A stretch of 64,000 nt of DNA, from NCBI GenBank assembly GCA_965153355.1, contig OZ231127.1, forward strand, positions 27,032,001 to 27,096,000, read 5' to 3'. The notes below the pieces were generated by a model that was not told the origin of the DNA, did no database searches, and saw nothing but the letters and a program-made list of their open reading frames with translations. The stretch comes from Flaccisagitta enflata. Lineage: Eukaryota; Chaetognatha; Sagittoidea; Aphragmophora. Positions 24,789 to 36,483 of the stretch are shown piece after piece. The position numbers and the translations under genes are program-made. Numbering within the stretch: position 1 is the stretch's first letter; every line of letters begins with the position of its first letter.

Positions 24789-27700
24789 ATGGAATTATTT
24801 TCGGCCAAGACGGGGGCTTTGGAAGACAAGGCCCAATCGCTCATACGTACCGTCGATGGCGGCCCCAAAGTGGTCTGTACCGCCGGATTCAAAGACGGTC
24901 AGCGGCGGAACGGTGAGTGTTTTAGATTGTTTTGTGCCTCTTTGTTTGTCTGGTTCGTAGTTTTGGATGTGTTTCTAGAGAAAAAAAATATCTGAAAAAG
25001 CTTGCAAACCGCTTACATAGGATCAGATTCAGTAGCTTCCTTTATTTTCTTACTTTTACTATCACTACAAATCCATTATAGACAAGGGACCCTTTAGAAA
25101 ATTACAGTAGCCAGTTTCCTATTTCTTGTTGCAGTAGTCTTCAAGTTTTTTCTCTTTCTTTCTTTTCCTCGCTTTTTTGATTTTTTTCCCGGAAGTGTGA
25201 CACTCGATTTACAATTTAACATTCATTCTCGGATTTTTGTTTACTTCGGTTGATATGATGTTTTGTAATGAGCCATGGATCTCGTCGTTGTCGCTTTGGT
25301 CAGCCATCCTGTCATTGTCTGAGCAAAAACGGTAAATCATGCCAAGAACTTCATTGAGTAAGGACAAAAATGGAAGTGGCTCGAGGCTGAGGTGGTTGTT
25401 TTTGTTGCCAGGCGCTGACTTTCTTTCTTTTGTTGTTAACAGAAATGGTGTCTTCACCCACTGAGGACACCATCACTTCATCGTCGTCGCTTTCCTCCAT
25501 CTCCTCGCTCTCCACCGCCTCCACGCTATCCAGTTATATCGATCAGGTGCTCCCCGCCCTCCCTCCTACCATGGACAGCAACGACAACAACGCTCACTGG
25601 TGAGTCTAATCCTGTGTCGTGTACGTTGTTTGAACCCTGTTTTCATCGTTGCTTTACATTTCCTTTGTGCGTCTGTCGCTAAATTAACACATTAAATCGC
25701 TCTCGATTATTAGTACTCCAAATGCCTCACTCAACTGCTCAACGCAAAACATTGCTTCTTCATCGTCTTCAACTACCAACAACCCGGCTCTCTTGCTCGT
25801 GGAGCCCGTTACTTTAGAACCGTTCAGTCATCAGGTCGGTTCTCTTTTAAGTTTTAACTTTGTCGCTTTTCGCGTAACCGGTTCACAGCCAAACTTCCTA
25901 ATTGTAAAACTGACCTGAAGTCGCACGTGCGACCCATTGGTTACAATACTAAATTCGTGCGACTTGAGGTTGTCGCAATTTGGCTGTGCGGTTTCCTGAA
26001 TGATTCATTCGACAGTCCATCGTCCTTACTGTTTCTGTCAGGTTGGTGGTCATTCATCTGTTCTCCGTTTCGACGCTACGACGGTTTGCAAGCCGCTCAT
26101 TCAGAGGGAGAAGAAATTCTACGAAAGCAAATTGCCTCCCGAGTTAAAGTCATTCATTCCTCAGTTTAGAGGTGAGCTGACGTTTTAAGTCCTTTTGAAT
26201 TACTTTGAATAAACCGTTTTAATGGATCGGCGAAGCGTTTCATCCATCCCAATCAGCCTGTAGTCCTGTTTTGAGCGATATGCATAAGTGGAACAATATC
26301 TGATCCCTCACTATACCCAATCTGTGGTAACTGGAAGTATTTATTTAGGCATAAGGAATCGCGAGGTGAAGGGACAGTAGGTTGCCACAACACAAGACGG
26401 TATAGCCACGGAAATATTCTCAGTCGATACAACTCGAAGAGAGAGGGCTTTGTGAACCCTAGTTTTCCATATAACAGAATCTGAAAATTATTCCTCAATC
26501 TAACTTAAAACTACCTACCAAAAGTAGTTACGGTATTTTTGTAACCTTTGTAAGCAAAATTCAACAAATCACCCGAGGGTGACATTGTCAAGAAACCATA
26601 CCTTTAGTGCTTTAGGCTAAGAGAATAGAATCGAGGTCAAGCTGAATGAGACCGCTGGACATTCCAATCCTAGGTATGGACGACGTGTCTGTTTTTGAAT
26701 TTGTCATCGCTGCTAAATGCTAATCTGCTATTGTTGCGTATCTTTCGGTCAACAGGTATATTGGAAGTAAAGATCGTCGACGAACAAGACGGCTTCTTGT
26801 CTTTAGAAGGTCATAAGATCTTCGGCACGGCCGAGGTGTTAGAGTATCATCGAACTCAAAGCCTGAATAATTCTCAAGTGAGCGGATCGACCGGTGCCAT
26901 CATCTCGACCGCCAAATCTGCAAATCGCTCGAAGTCATCCGCCGCCCTTCAAAATGGAGAAAATTGCGAGAAGCCATTCAGGTTGATTAATGAGGGGAAC
27001 ATATTCTTGGAGGTTGATATACAGTTACAGCTATAACGAACCTTTTGATATAAATCGGCCTGTAACGGATAGTAAATCTTTAACCTTTCTTGTTATTTTG
27101 TTTTCCTTATATTGTTATTTTATTTTCCTTGTTTTCGTAATGGAAATTCGCCTTAAACTGTTTAACGTAAGTTGTTTCATTCTCAAATCATTGACATTCG
27201 CTTCCTGTATCATTTTGCGAATGTGGCGAGGGCTCGAAAAATGCACCTACAACAGTAAATACGGCCATGGGCTCTTATAAAATGGTGATAAAATTGAATT
27301 ATTTCCCAAGGCCCAGGCTATACCCTCTCAACTCCAGGTATCGGTTTCGTCGCACCGGTTCTATCGAAATGCCGTCTGCGAGATCGAATGATGACAAGTC
27401 TGTCAAGTCCTCCGCCTCCAAAGAGTCAAAGCCATCGCCGAAAGATGCCAAAGGCTCAACCACGCGGGAGTCGCGCTCCTCGTCATCAAAAAATCCCCAG
27501 GTGTGTGGCTCTGCAGAGCTCTGGTTCCTCAGAATCCTTTGTCGCTTTTTGGGCAGCGGTCCCGAAGGGGACGAAGTCCTGTAGAACACAGGGGACTTTA
27601 GTTTGTTCGTTTGTCCGTTCGTTTGTTCGTTCGTCCCCCCAGGCCCTCTCAGGCCTTGAATCTGCCCTCTCATCTGCCCTCTCAGGCTTGAAATTTGCCC

Positions 27701-28367
27701 TTTCAGACCTGAAACCTGCCTGTCGGGCTTTAAATCTGCCCTCTCAGACCTGAAATCTGCCCTCTCAGATTCAAGGCCTGAGAGGGCAGATTTCAGGCCT
27801 GAGATGGCAGATTTCACTTGAGAGGGCCTGGGGGGTGGACGGACGGGTAAACAAATGAAAGTCCTTTGTGTTCTACGGGACTTCGTTCCCTTCGCGGCCG
27901 CTGCCCTGCCTCTCGTTCTGATTAACAACCATGCAAAGCAGGGCAACGGGTATCGCTGACCACATATTGCCCTTGGGCGACCTGTTGTGAATGATATCAT
28001 GAAAGACAGCTTATGTGACGTCCATATTATACTAACTGATAGATATACTACATTAACCATCTCAGGCTGTTTCTTCTTCGATGGTCATAAATCCATGGAA
28101 TGTGAAGATGGTAAAAGCCGAATTAGAAAAGATGCGCCGGAAGGTGAGATTTTGTATCCGCCATGACTTGGCGAAATCGAAAACAAGCAAATTGAGTAAA
28201 GTTAGTCAATTGTGGTCAGAGAGGGGATGATTCGACCTGCCACATGTTTTGTGATCGTTTAACGATTTTGACCCACTACAGCTTATGCATCCTACTAACC
28301 GCAAACAATCGGTCACCTGCCTCCGTCTCTCTGCCTCCGTCTCTCTGCCTTCCTCTCTCTGTCTCCC

Positions 28368-28456
<89 letters not shown>

Positions 28457-30277
28457 CCGCATTGACCGATAATTCCTTTCCGTAGGACGCCAACAACAAG
28501 TACAAGTTTCTGCTGCAAGAGAACGCTGTACATTCTTTTCGCTGTCCGACTATAATCGACCTGAAAATGGGCACTCGGCAATATGGCGACGACGCCTCGG
28601 AAGAGAAGAAAAAGAGATTCATCGCCAAATCAGAGATGTCAACCACCGCAAAACTCGGCGTTCGACTGTGTGGACTGCAGGTGTGATCCACTGGCTCAAG
28701 CCACTCACTCACACTCGACCCAACAGTGACTGATATAAATGTCATAATTCCACCTTGCCTGTATGCTTCTTTGCCCTTGGCGCCTCCTTTGGTTTTTTGG
28801 TACTCCTGTGTTTTTGAGTGAGCGTAAGTGGGTACACTCGTAGTTTCCTAGAATTTTCTAGTCCATCTCTCTGACTCTCTCACTTGACCCTCTTCACGGT
28901 CTTTTCCCAGGTTTACCACGTACCGACGAAGAAATACATTTACGTGAACAAGTACAAAGGGCGTCAGTGTTCCGTCGACGGCTTCAAGCGGATTCTCTTC
29001 ATGTTCCTGTACAACGGATCTTGCCTGCGATTGGACGTCGTCGACGTCGTACTTACCAAGCTCAGAGACTTACATGAAACCGTGTCTAAATTAAAGAGTT
29101 ACCGGTTCTTCTCATCTAGTCTGCTCATCGGCTACGACGCAGCCGTTTCTCCCCCTCTTTCTCCCTCTCTGGCACTGGATGCAACGACCGACCCGGAAAC
29201 AGGGGTATGTTGGCAAAACAGTCGGGTTCCACAAACGCGCTCATTGATGAAAAATATGATATGATAATTACGATCTCTACACTTTTTTTTTTATAAGAAC
29301 GCCATTTTTTTGGCCGAAGCCTACAAAAGAGAGAGATAGCTACTAATAAAATAACTATGATGTTCTTGATTTTGAGGCAATTTCAAGTCTTGATGTTCTT
29401 ACAAACTAGGTGCTTATAAAAAAAAGTGTATTACAGGCGCTCTTATGATAATTGCTATCTCTATTTAATATTTATAGCTATTTGATGAAGGACCTGTGTT
29501 CAAATTCAAAATTCATTTTATGATATCTTATGTTCGATAGCTTATGACCATAATGAAAGAACTAGAATTTAGATTTAGATTATATATTCATGTTTGAAAT
29601 ATGTGTTTAAATTTAGATTATGTATTTAGATTATGTATTGCTCTGAAAATTATGACTAAAAAGAAACAATCTGTATTACTTCGATCATGTTAAAATTTCA
29701 ATAATCCCCTTGTATTTCTTCGTAGTGCTGCGTTGCCCTCAATCAAAAGTACGCGATCCAGCCCGAACCTAAGGAACAGCTGCAAATGCAACAACAGCAA
29801 TCGCTTCAGCAGCAGCAACAGCGCCAAGCCTTAGCCACTTCTTCCATGGTGAATAAAAACGTTTCCCCTTTGAACGCGTCGCCATCTTCGAACTCGAACG
29901 CGCCATCAGTGACGTCATCGTCGTCATCTTCGTCGTTATCTTCGTCGTTATCTTCAACGGCTCAACTCCCGCCCACCTCGTCGCACCGTCTCACTGCCAG
30001 TAATTCTCCTCATCTCCCTCCGCTCAGCGTCGCGACGGAGAATCTCTCTTCCCCACTGGTCGATATGAAGATGATTGACTTTGCCCACACGACAACCAGC
30101 GGGTTTGCCGACGAGATCGTCTACGAAGGCCCTGACGACGGCTATCTCTTCGGCCTCGAAAGCATGATCGAGATTTTTGAGGAGATCAAGCGAATGACTG
30201 CCACCGAACACCAACGAATGATTTCCGCTTTAAATGCCGACTCTCAACTCTTATTGCACGCCGGTGTTAAAACGTAG
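24789..30277 (+). CDS. IP6K: Inositol hexakisphosphate kinase (IP6K/Kcs1 family), 10 coding exons
   Basis: Exons 24789-24912, 25443-25599, 25714-25834, 26042-26171, 26756-26981, 27338-27500, 28066-28143, 28486-28680, 28911-29204 and 29726-30277 join in one frame (679 residues). The intron after 26981 has a weak GTTGAT donor, but a nearby GTGAGC donor would break the frame. Diagnostic segments: [18 protein letters not shown] with TVCKPLI (N-lobe), [16 protein letters not shown], the PxxxDxKxG motif PTIIDLKMG (354-362) with [13 protein letters not shown] (467-470) and IDFAH (613-617), then [16 protein letters not shown]. Known role: ATP-dependent conversion of InsP6 to the pyrophosphate InsP7. 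It is longer than the ~400-440-residue vertebrate enzymes because of a Ser/Thr-rich N-terminus, a Ser/Lys-rich stretch before the catalytic part, and a Gln/Ser-rich insert (~510-605) just before IDFAH. The start is the first ATG after an upstream in-frame stop; a further upstream exon cannot be excluded. Confidence 0.95.
27538..27990. mobile_element. Foldback element in IP6K intron 6, GGGCAGCGGCC family
   Basis: The arms GGGCAGCGGTCCCGAAGGGG and its inverse at about 27885-27905 enclose GTCCTGTAGAACACAGGGG arms and 20-bp CTCAGGCCTGAAATCTGCC units reading in opposite senses. The right tail reads AAGCAGGGCAACGGGTATCG, CTGACCACATATTGCCCTTG, GGCGACCTGTT. Confidence 0.75.
28385..28452 (+). repeat. 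(CT)n microsatellite ~30 bp upstream of an IP6K acceptor
   Basis: CT run ending 33 bases before the acceptor AG (28484-28485). Probably contributes to the polypyrimidine tract. Confidence 0.9.
29280..29428. mobile_element. 149-bp MITE with CACTTTTTTTTATAAG TIRs and TA flanks, IP6K intron 9
   Basis: Inverted termini CACTTTTTTTTTATAAG and CACTTTTTTTTATAAG. TA at 29278-29279 and 29429-29430. A related sequence (TTTGATGTTCTTATAAACTA) lies at about 24260. Confidence 0.65.
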
Positions 30278-30990
30278 AAAAACTTTGATGGCCCTGTTAC
30301 TTCGAGTTTTATTTTATGCCAGCAATTGGGGGCTAAATGTCTCGTTCAAAGAGTGATCCCTCCTACTTGCTCGAGTCAGGCGTATTCAGGGTTTGGAAGT
30401 GGCATGATATGGAAGGGTGGCGTGGGGTAAAATAGGGCACCTTATTAAAATGGGTCAACATATTAACATGGGTCACCTACATAAACCTATTTGGAACTGT
30501 TCTTAGTGGGTCAGCGTTTTCTAAAGAGTGATTTACCTGAGCGGTTTCCGACGGTCTTTTTGCTGGTTGGCTGTCGCTACCAGTAATTTGTTACCTCTTT
30601 GTGAGGTTTCTCTTTTCAATTCCAAATATAATTCCATCAGCGAACCACTAACTACTTTGGTGTTCTACATTGGATCCATGTGCAAACATTTGGCAAATCC
30701 CTAGTCTACTAGCCTCTTTATTCCTCAAATAGATTAGCCTTACTCCTTTTTGGTGAAAGGCGCGAATTCTTTCAATGCTTAAATAGTTTGAGTGTTTAGT
30801 TGCAACAAGGTAGGTAATTTTACTTCCTCGAGAAGCTAGTTTCCTAATAAGTCTCGAGCACAGGTATCCGTTATCACATACTTTTTAGTCACTTGCTATG
30901 CCACTTCACAAGAGATGCACGAGTGTGCACGTCCATCCGTCGGTCTATAGGTATAGCGTTGTTTACTCGGTTTTGGATGACGCTATGAGT
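30278..30990 (+). other. IP6K 3' flank, no further gene
   Basis: Presumed 3' UTR at the start. Only a weak ATTAAA (30444) was noticed, no AATAAA. Confidence 0.4.
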
Positions 30991-30992
30991 AA

Positions 30993-31140
30993 ACAAGGCC
31001 GTATACAAACAAGCTTACCCAAACATTTGGGCAGGAGCAGTAACGACAAAACCGCTTGTAACACCGAAGCTAACGTGGATCGACCAACGGCCCGACCAAC
31101 AGACAGGGTGTTACAGTCACGTGCACGCGATTAAAAACAG
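30993..31140 (-). mobile_element. Hairpin-type short element on minus strand, decayed
   Basis: Read on the minus strand it starts at TTTTTAATCGCGTGCACGTG, has a GGTCGGGCCGTTGGTCG core, GCTCCTGCCC, and ends GTATACGGCCTTGTTTACTC. The plus-strand left edge is AACAAGGCCGTATAC. Confidence 0.55.
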
Positions 31141-31174
31141 GTCGAATCGGTGATGCGTGTAATGAACTTAGAGA

Positions 31175-31352
31175 CTTGGGCCGTTGGTCCGCCCGTCGAT
31201 CCGTTGCTTGTTGGTCTCTCACGCTCCTTTAAAACGCGATAAACGCGCATTTATGATACTGCTGTAGTTATTGTGTGGGTGTGTGGCAGGAGTGTATGGG
31301 GTGAGGCTGCGGGTTGGATGCCCCTGCCCACAACGGTATTGTGACCCCGCGT
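31175..31352 (+). mobile_element. Related short element with ACCCCGCGT...CTTGTT 3' end
   Basis: CCGTTGGTCCGCCCGTCG core, GCCCCTGCCCACAACGG, then TATTGTGACCCCGCGTTGCT and TGTTTG. Same 3' end type as 38257-38451 and 54188-54412. Confidence 0.5.
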
Positions 31353-31759
31353 TGCTTGTTTGTCAATTCCTGGACGGGCTTGGTTTTGCAATTTAATCTA
31401 CAACTACATGAGTACTAGAGTTAGACAAGCTCGGGAGCTTGTTTTTGTGCGCCGCTCAATGCACTGGTTCATTTCCGCTTGTGATAAGCGATTCGATCAT
31501 CGCCAGACTGGCTTGCGTCTATTACATAAAAACGTTCAGTAACTTCTTCTGTCTCGTAAACAACATTGTGAGCACTACATATACTAAGTCGCTTCCAAAT
31601 AGCGCACCGTTAATCACAATAGTTCATCAGATTTCTATGTTAGCTAGTTGTTCTGTGTTAACTAGTTGACAGAACTTTTTGTATAAATGACATGGAATTC
31701 TATATCTACAGATAGCTTAACGTTCTACAAGACCGGAACGTAACTATGATAAAAAATTT

Positions 31760-33899
31760 CGGGATCATGCCAAATTCTGGGATTTTACCGTCCATCCCAT
31801 ACCAATTCTGATCCCAGGAATCCGAATTTGCAGTCAAAAATGGTCTCAGGTTAATATTTCGATGCTACCGCCACTGTTCTCAGTTCAAAATTGGAGATTT
31901 GTCAATCTGATTGCAAATTCAAAAGCCTTGCAAAAAACTGCATGAAGAAAGTGTCTTTCTTTTTTCAAAATTTTGATAAGAACATGGTACAGTACGAGTA
32001 TCGAAGAACTGTAAAACTCTGGGGAAGCCATATCTGTAAAATGACTAGGATTCATGATCAAATTTTTTATTACAAAATGCATCTTTAGGTGTACCAAAAT
32101 GGAGGTATTTGAAAGAAAAAATGAAATTTTTTGCAAGCTCAAAAATAGCCAAAACGCAAATTTTGCTGATTTGCTCTGACAAAGCAACTTTGAATGTTAA
32201 TATCTCCGCAACCATTAGTCGCAGTGAGCTCAAATTTTAGGTGAAGTTACACACGCCATGGGGGAGGCTTTCATAGGTCAAGAAAAATTCTCGGTCATAA
32301 TGGCGAGAGGTTTGGGCCTCAGGAAGGTTTACTTTATCATTTCATATCAAAACGAAAATTTTTTTGCTTCTAAAATTTTTAAAAATACCGTAAAATGCTG
32401 TGAAAAGCTGTAAAATTGGCATTTTTGACAGTTTTTTTGTCCAAAACCGCCGCTATAGTCAAAAAATGGGCAAACAATGATTATCTGGCACTACGACGCA
32501 TGTATAAATGCAGGCTAACCTGTCATCATTTAGTATCATTTTGTACTATAAAAAGCTGTAAAAATAGTATTTTTGCCAGTTTGTTGGGTCCAAAACCGCC
32601 GCTATGGTCAAAAAATGGGCAGACAATAATTATATGGCACTAAGACACATGCATAAATACATGCCGACCCGTCATCATTTAGGATCATTTTATGCCATTT
32701 TTATGGCATTTTATGGCATTTTACAGCATTTTTAAAACAATTTTGAAGTAAAAAAATTTTCGTTTTGGTATGAAGTGATGCAGTAATCCTTCCTGAGGCC
32801 CCAACCACTCGCCATTATGACCAAGAATTTTTCTTGACCTATGAAAGCCTCCCCCGTAGCGTGTACGGTGGATAACAGGTAACAACTCCACCAAAAATGA
32901 AGATCGGATGACAGGAACAGTTTTTAATCAACTTTAAAAAATGGGTCATTTTTGTAATTTTTGAGAAAAATTTTTTTTTTTAAAGAGGGCTAGCTCAAAA
33001 TTTTTTCTAGAAACTCTTAATTTGTTACAAATTATATCTAAAAATAACGATTGGTAGAATTTTTTATTTGAAAAAAAAATTTTGATGGAAAATTGTCCTA
33101 CATTGCATTTTGTGAAAAATTCAAAATTTCACAACTGTATCAAAAATTCATTTCAAGAGCTGAAATTTTGCACACTTATTAAAATTACTTCCACATTAAA
33201 AATCAGGTGATTTTATTGAAAACCTAAGGAAATATTCTATTTTTTGTGTTTGAGTTTTAGGTGCCATAGCCACAATAATTGGCGGAAAATCTTCAACAAA
33301 AAATGAAATTTGTGTGAATGTGTCTAACATAATACATATGAAAAAAATTTTTTTTAGTGTATTTTTTGTGGTCAAAATCAGCAAAAAAAATGAAAAAAAA
33401 ATTTGGGGACAAAAAACTGAATTTGTTGGAATGGCTCCAAACCCTTGAACAACATAGTACACTTATAGGTGCATTTTGTGGTAAAAAAATTTGATCATGA
33501 ATTTTAACCGTTCTACAGATATGGCTTCCCCAAAGTTTTATAGTTCTTCGATACTCTTACTGTAAAAATAAGGGGGCGTCCTGCCAATCATGCATCCAAT
33601 AGTCTAACCTTCAATAGTCCTACGCTTCAATAAGCCTACTATCAACTGATCCTACAGTCGTCAGTCCTATGTGCCAATAGTCCTACAACCCAGTAATCAA
33701 CTAATCATACAACTCACTAGTGAATGTAGTATTACTGATCTGTAGGACTAAACACATTTAGGGTTATGCATCTGAAAGATATTTTATGTATATGATTAAT
33801 GGATGTAAGACTTGTTAGCAGGGCCGTATGGCAAGGGGCCGCCGGGGCCGCCATGGCGGCCCCTTGTTGGGACACACAATTTCAGAGAGGAAGAGAAAA

Positions 33900-33931
<32 letters not shown>

Positions 33932-34453
33932 GGCGCGTTCTTTCCTAATATGCACTGTAAATTACTATTGTTATACAAATGAAAACAAATCTTTGATTAA
34001 ATTAATTGGGACACAAAAAAGTTGTCGTGACACAAATTGAAGGTGGCATCCCCAAAATCATAGACTCCCATACGGCGCTGCTTGTTAGGGTAGGACTTGT
34101 CGACCCTCCCCTGAAATTAACATTGGTCAAAATAAGGTCAAATATAGACAAAAGAGCAACTCTATTTTGGATGTTTGACATTAATTTTAACTATGTTCCA
34201 CTTAAAATTTCAATAAAAGAAACTTTCTTTTGATATTTTTTTTCCAAGGATTTTGAATCTGCAATTAGATTGACAAATTTCCAGTTTTGAAAATTTGACC
34301 TCGTAAAGTATTTTGACCTGAGAAATGTAGCCATAGCCTATCAAAATATAGACCTCGGATCATTTTCGACTGCAGATTTGGATTCCGGGGATCAAAATTG
34401 GTCCAGTATGGGATGGACGATAAAATCCCAGAATTCTGACATGACCCTGAGGC
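31760..34453. mobile_element. 2.7-kb foldback element with ~180-bp imperfect TIRs and nested palindromes
   Basis: ATTCTGGGATTTTACCGTCC (left) is matched inverted at about 34400-34440, with homology running to GTCAATCTGATTGCAA. Further in, TATCGAAGAACTGTAAAACT / ATATGGCTTCCCC (about 31995-32040 and 33520-33555) and AAAGCCTCCCCC / CTCGCCATTATGACC (about 32255-32310 and 32795-32860) are also inverted pairs. A ~145-bp direct duplication (TCCAAAACCGCCGCTAT, 32441 and 32589) sits at the centre. No coding frame. Confidence 0.7.
33819..34080. mobile_element. 262-bp hAT-type MITE with perfect 8-bp target duplication
   Basis: Termini CAGGGCCGTATGG and CAGCGCCGTATGG (inverted). CTTGTTAG precisely flanks both ends (33811-33818, 34081-34088). 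Contains a (GA)n run and GGCCGCCATGGCGGCC palindrome. Inserted inside the larger foldback element. Confidence 0.88.
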
Positions 34454-34692
34454 CGAGATGTTTAAGTAACTGTGATTCTAAACGAAACTAAAAAGCTAAG
34501 CTCAGTGATTCTAAACGGAAAGAACGGAAACTCTGACGTCAAACATGCCGGGACATCTTCTCGCGCGGTTGGGCTGACGTCGATCAACGTCGCCGATCAT
34601 CTGTATTTCGTTCTTTTTCTGGGCCATGTAACCGCGTCCAGCGCGACGGCAGCCTCCACCATTGTTATTCTGCGGATGGATTGTGTTGTTAC

Positions 34693-35496
34693 GGCAATTT
34701 CTCCTATAAAGTGGGCCGGCTGAAAAACATGAATTGGCAGCAAAAAAACCACTGTTTTCTTCTACTTATCATTCTGTTGATAATGAAAGCTGTTCGTAGA
34801 CATCCTTTGAGACAAAGTTCTCAACATACATCCTTCAAACTCAAGATTTTCATAGGTTAGGAAGCCAAAAGTAGAGCCAAAACAGTCTATTTTCCCTGTC
34901 ACACTTGTGTCACACTTCATATCTACTATGATAAAACTATAAAAGAATTGTCAAGCCTTTCCAACGATAGATCATTTTTGTACCATTGTGATCCCTAAGG
35001 AAGCATCAAAAATTTGATGAGGACTGGTGGAAATTTACTATGCAAAAATTTCATTTATAGTTGATTTATCAAAAATGATGAAATATCTTATCTTGATATA
35101 TTAATATATAATACATGATAAAACATATTTCAAAGTATGATGTAAAATTTTTTTTTGTTCCCTGTTTAGTAAAGACATAACCCAGGTTACATGCCAAATT
35201 TCGGAACTTTATGTCATTTCTAGCCAGAGATATTGATTTTTTAAGAAAGTGTCCTATCGAGTTAACACCTTGTCACACTTATGTCACACTGTTTTTCACA
35301 AAAATGTATATAATTGAACTTAGTTCAAGACTTTAAGTGATTTTTTCAGTATGACTTGAAAAAGTATCAAATTCTGAGCCTGCAACCAAAATTTCAAGCT
35401 GATAGATGCAACTATCATTGAATTATGTTATTTTTTTCAATGTTAACTCAATCAGGCGCTTGATTTTGGCCGGGCCGGTTTATAGGAGAAACTGCC
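34693..35496. mobile_element. ~804-bp element with GGCARTTTCTCCTATAAA TIRs, flanks TTAC
   Basis: The left GGCAATTTCTCCTATAAAG and the right inverse of GGCAGTTTCTCCTATAAA are each followed inward by GGCCGG. TTAC lies outside both ends (34689-34692, 35497-35500). Superfamily not assigned. Confidence 0.65.
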
Positions 35497-35500
35497 TTAC

Positions 35501-36063
35501 TTGAATTTGCCAAGTCATTCAATCATCATTCTTGGAGGTGATCTATTGGTTCTCTTATCTTAGTTGTCAGTCGTTTGATCAGTCTTAAAGAGGTGGGTGT
35601 TTTACCGACCAGTTAGTTCTATGTGAACCTCGTGTAGCCGAAGTAAGTGCTACTTAGTAGTACATTCGTTTTTTTGAGTTAGGACAAAGTTTATAAGGGC
35701 ATGAGGCTGTCATTTTGCTAAAAATTGAGAACATTTTAAAGACAAAGCCCAGCCTTAGATTTGAAGAAAAATGATCTTTGATTTATCGTTTAAATTGTTT
35801 TTACGCAAATTCTTAGAGAAAATAATCTCATTTATAAAAAATAACAATTTGTTTTATGAAATGAAATTCTATTTTGCTGTGAACAGCAGTCACTGTCATA
35901 TGTAACTTGTATCTCCTTATACTGTATATCAATTATACCAATGTATAAAATATAATTATAAAAAATCAGAGAAAAGTATTAAGGATACGTTAAAAACATT
36001 TCAGCCTGAAATTCGCAAAAATTTAAAAACATCCCAGCCTCAGAAAAAATTTACTGGTCCTTA
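35501..36063. other. Intergenic, no gene recognised
   Basis: AT-rich; nothing noticed. Confidence 0.4.
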
Positions 36064-36483
36064 TTAAAAGGAAAGATTGTAGGGCGTTTCTCTTAGAAGA
36101 GAATGAAAGTAATTTGATTGATGATGCCTACGCCTACTAGTTCGTTGTCCGCATCTTGCCTGGTTTTGGTTGAAATTGTTGTTGCTGTTTTCGTTGTAGT
36201 TAAAGTTAGGCTGATTGAGCGTCATCAAGTCGTAAGCCTCGATCGCGGGTCGAATCGGAAAATTGCTGTGATTGATCAGCGTAAACGTTGGTTAGTTCAT
36301 AGTGCAAATCGACCAGAAGCAGATCGTACATACGAAACAAAATTGGGATTCCTGTGTTCCCTGTACCCCGGGCCGGGTTCGGGTTCCATTGTGTCCAATC
36401 AATTTCATCGATTTTCATCTGTGAGAATCTCACCCGGCCTTATTCTTGATCAAATTGGATTCAGTGGCATGGATGCAGCCCAT
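36064..36483 (-). CDS. Candidate small two-exon gene, 83-residue protein beginning MGCIHATESN
   Basis: On the minus strand ACCATGG (good start context) opens an exon 36483-36434 ending at GG|GTGAGA. A TCACAG acceptor opens an exon at 36265 in exactly matching phase, reading NFPIRPAIEAYDLMTLNQPN and then an Asn/Gln-rich stretch, to a TAA at 36066-36064. Intron length is 168 bp. The N-terminal Met-Gly-Cys could be N-myristoylated and palmitoylated (inference). A GC donor (GCAAGA) after NQNQ at 36160 could instead continue splicing, so the last 31 residues are uncertain. I recognise no family. It is an isolated prediction with no neighbouring gene on the same strand nearby. Confidence 0.35.

Noticed and set aside
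29769-30214. Minus-strand frames opposite the last IP6K exon
   Set aside because: The plus strand encodes the IDFAH-containing kinase C-terminus in phase with upstream exons.
34472-34723. 83-codon frame in GC-richer sequence
   Set aside because: Overlaps the TIR of the 34693-35496 element and shows no recognisable family or splice sites.
36206-36433. 75-codon minus-strand frame overlapping the candidate small gene
   Set aside because: It begins after the TCACAG at 36434 only 14 bases from the GTGAGA donor. The alternative acceptor at 36265 fits the first exon's phase and gives a realistic intron.
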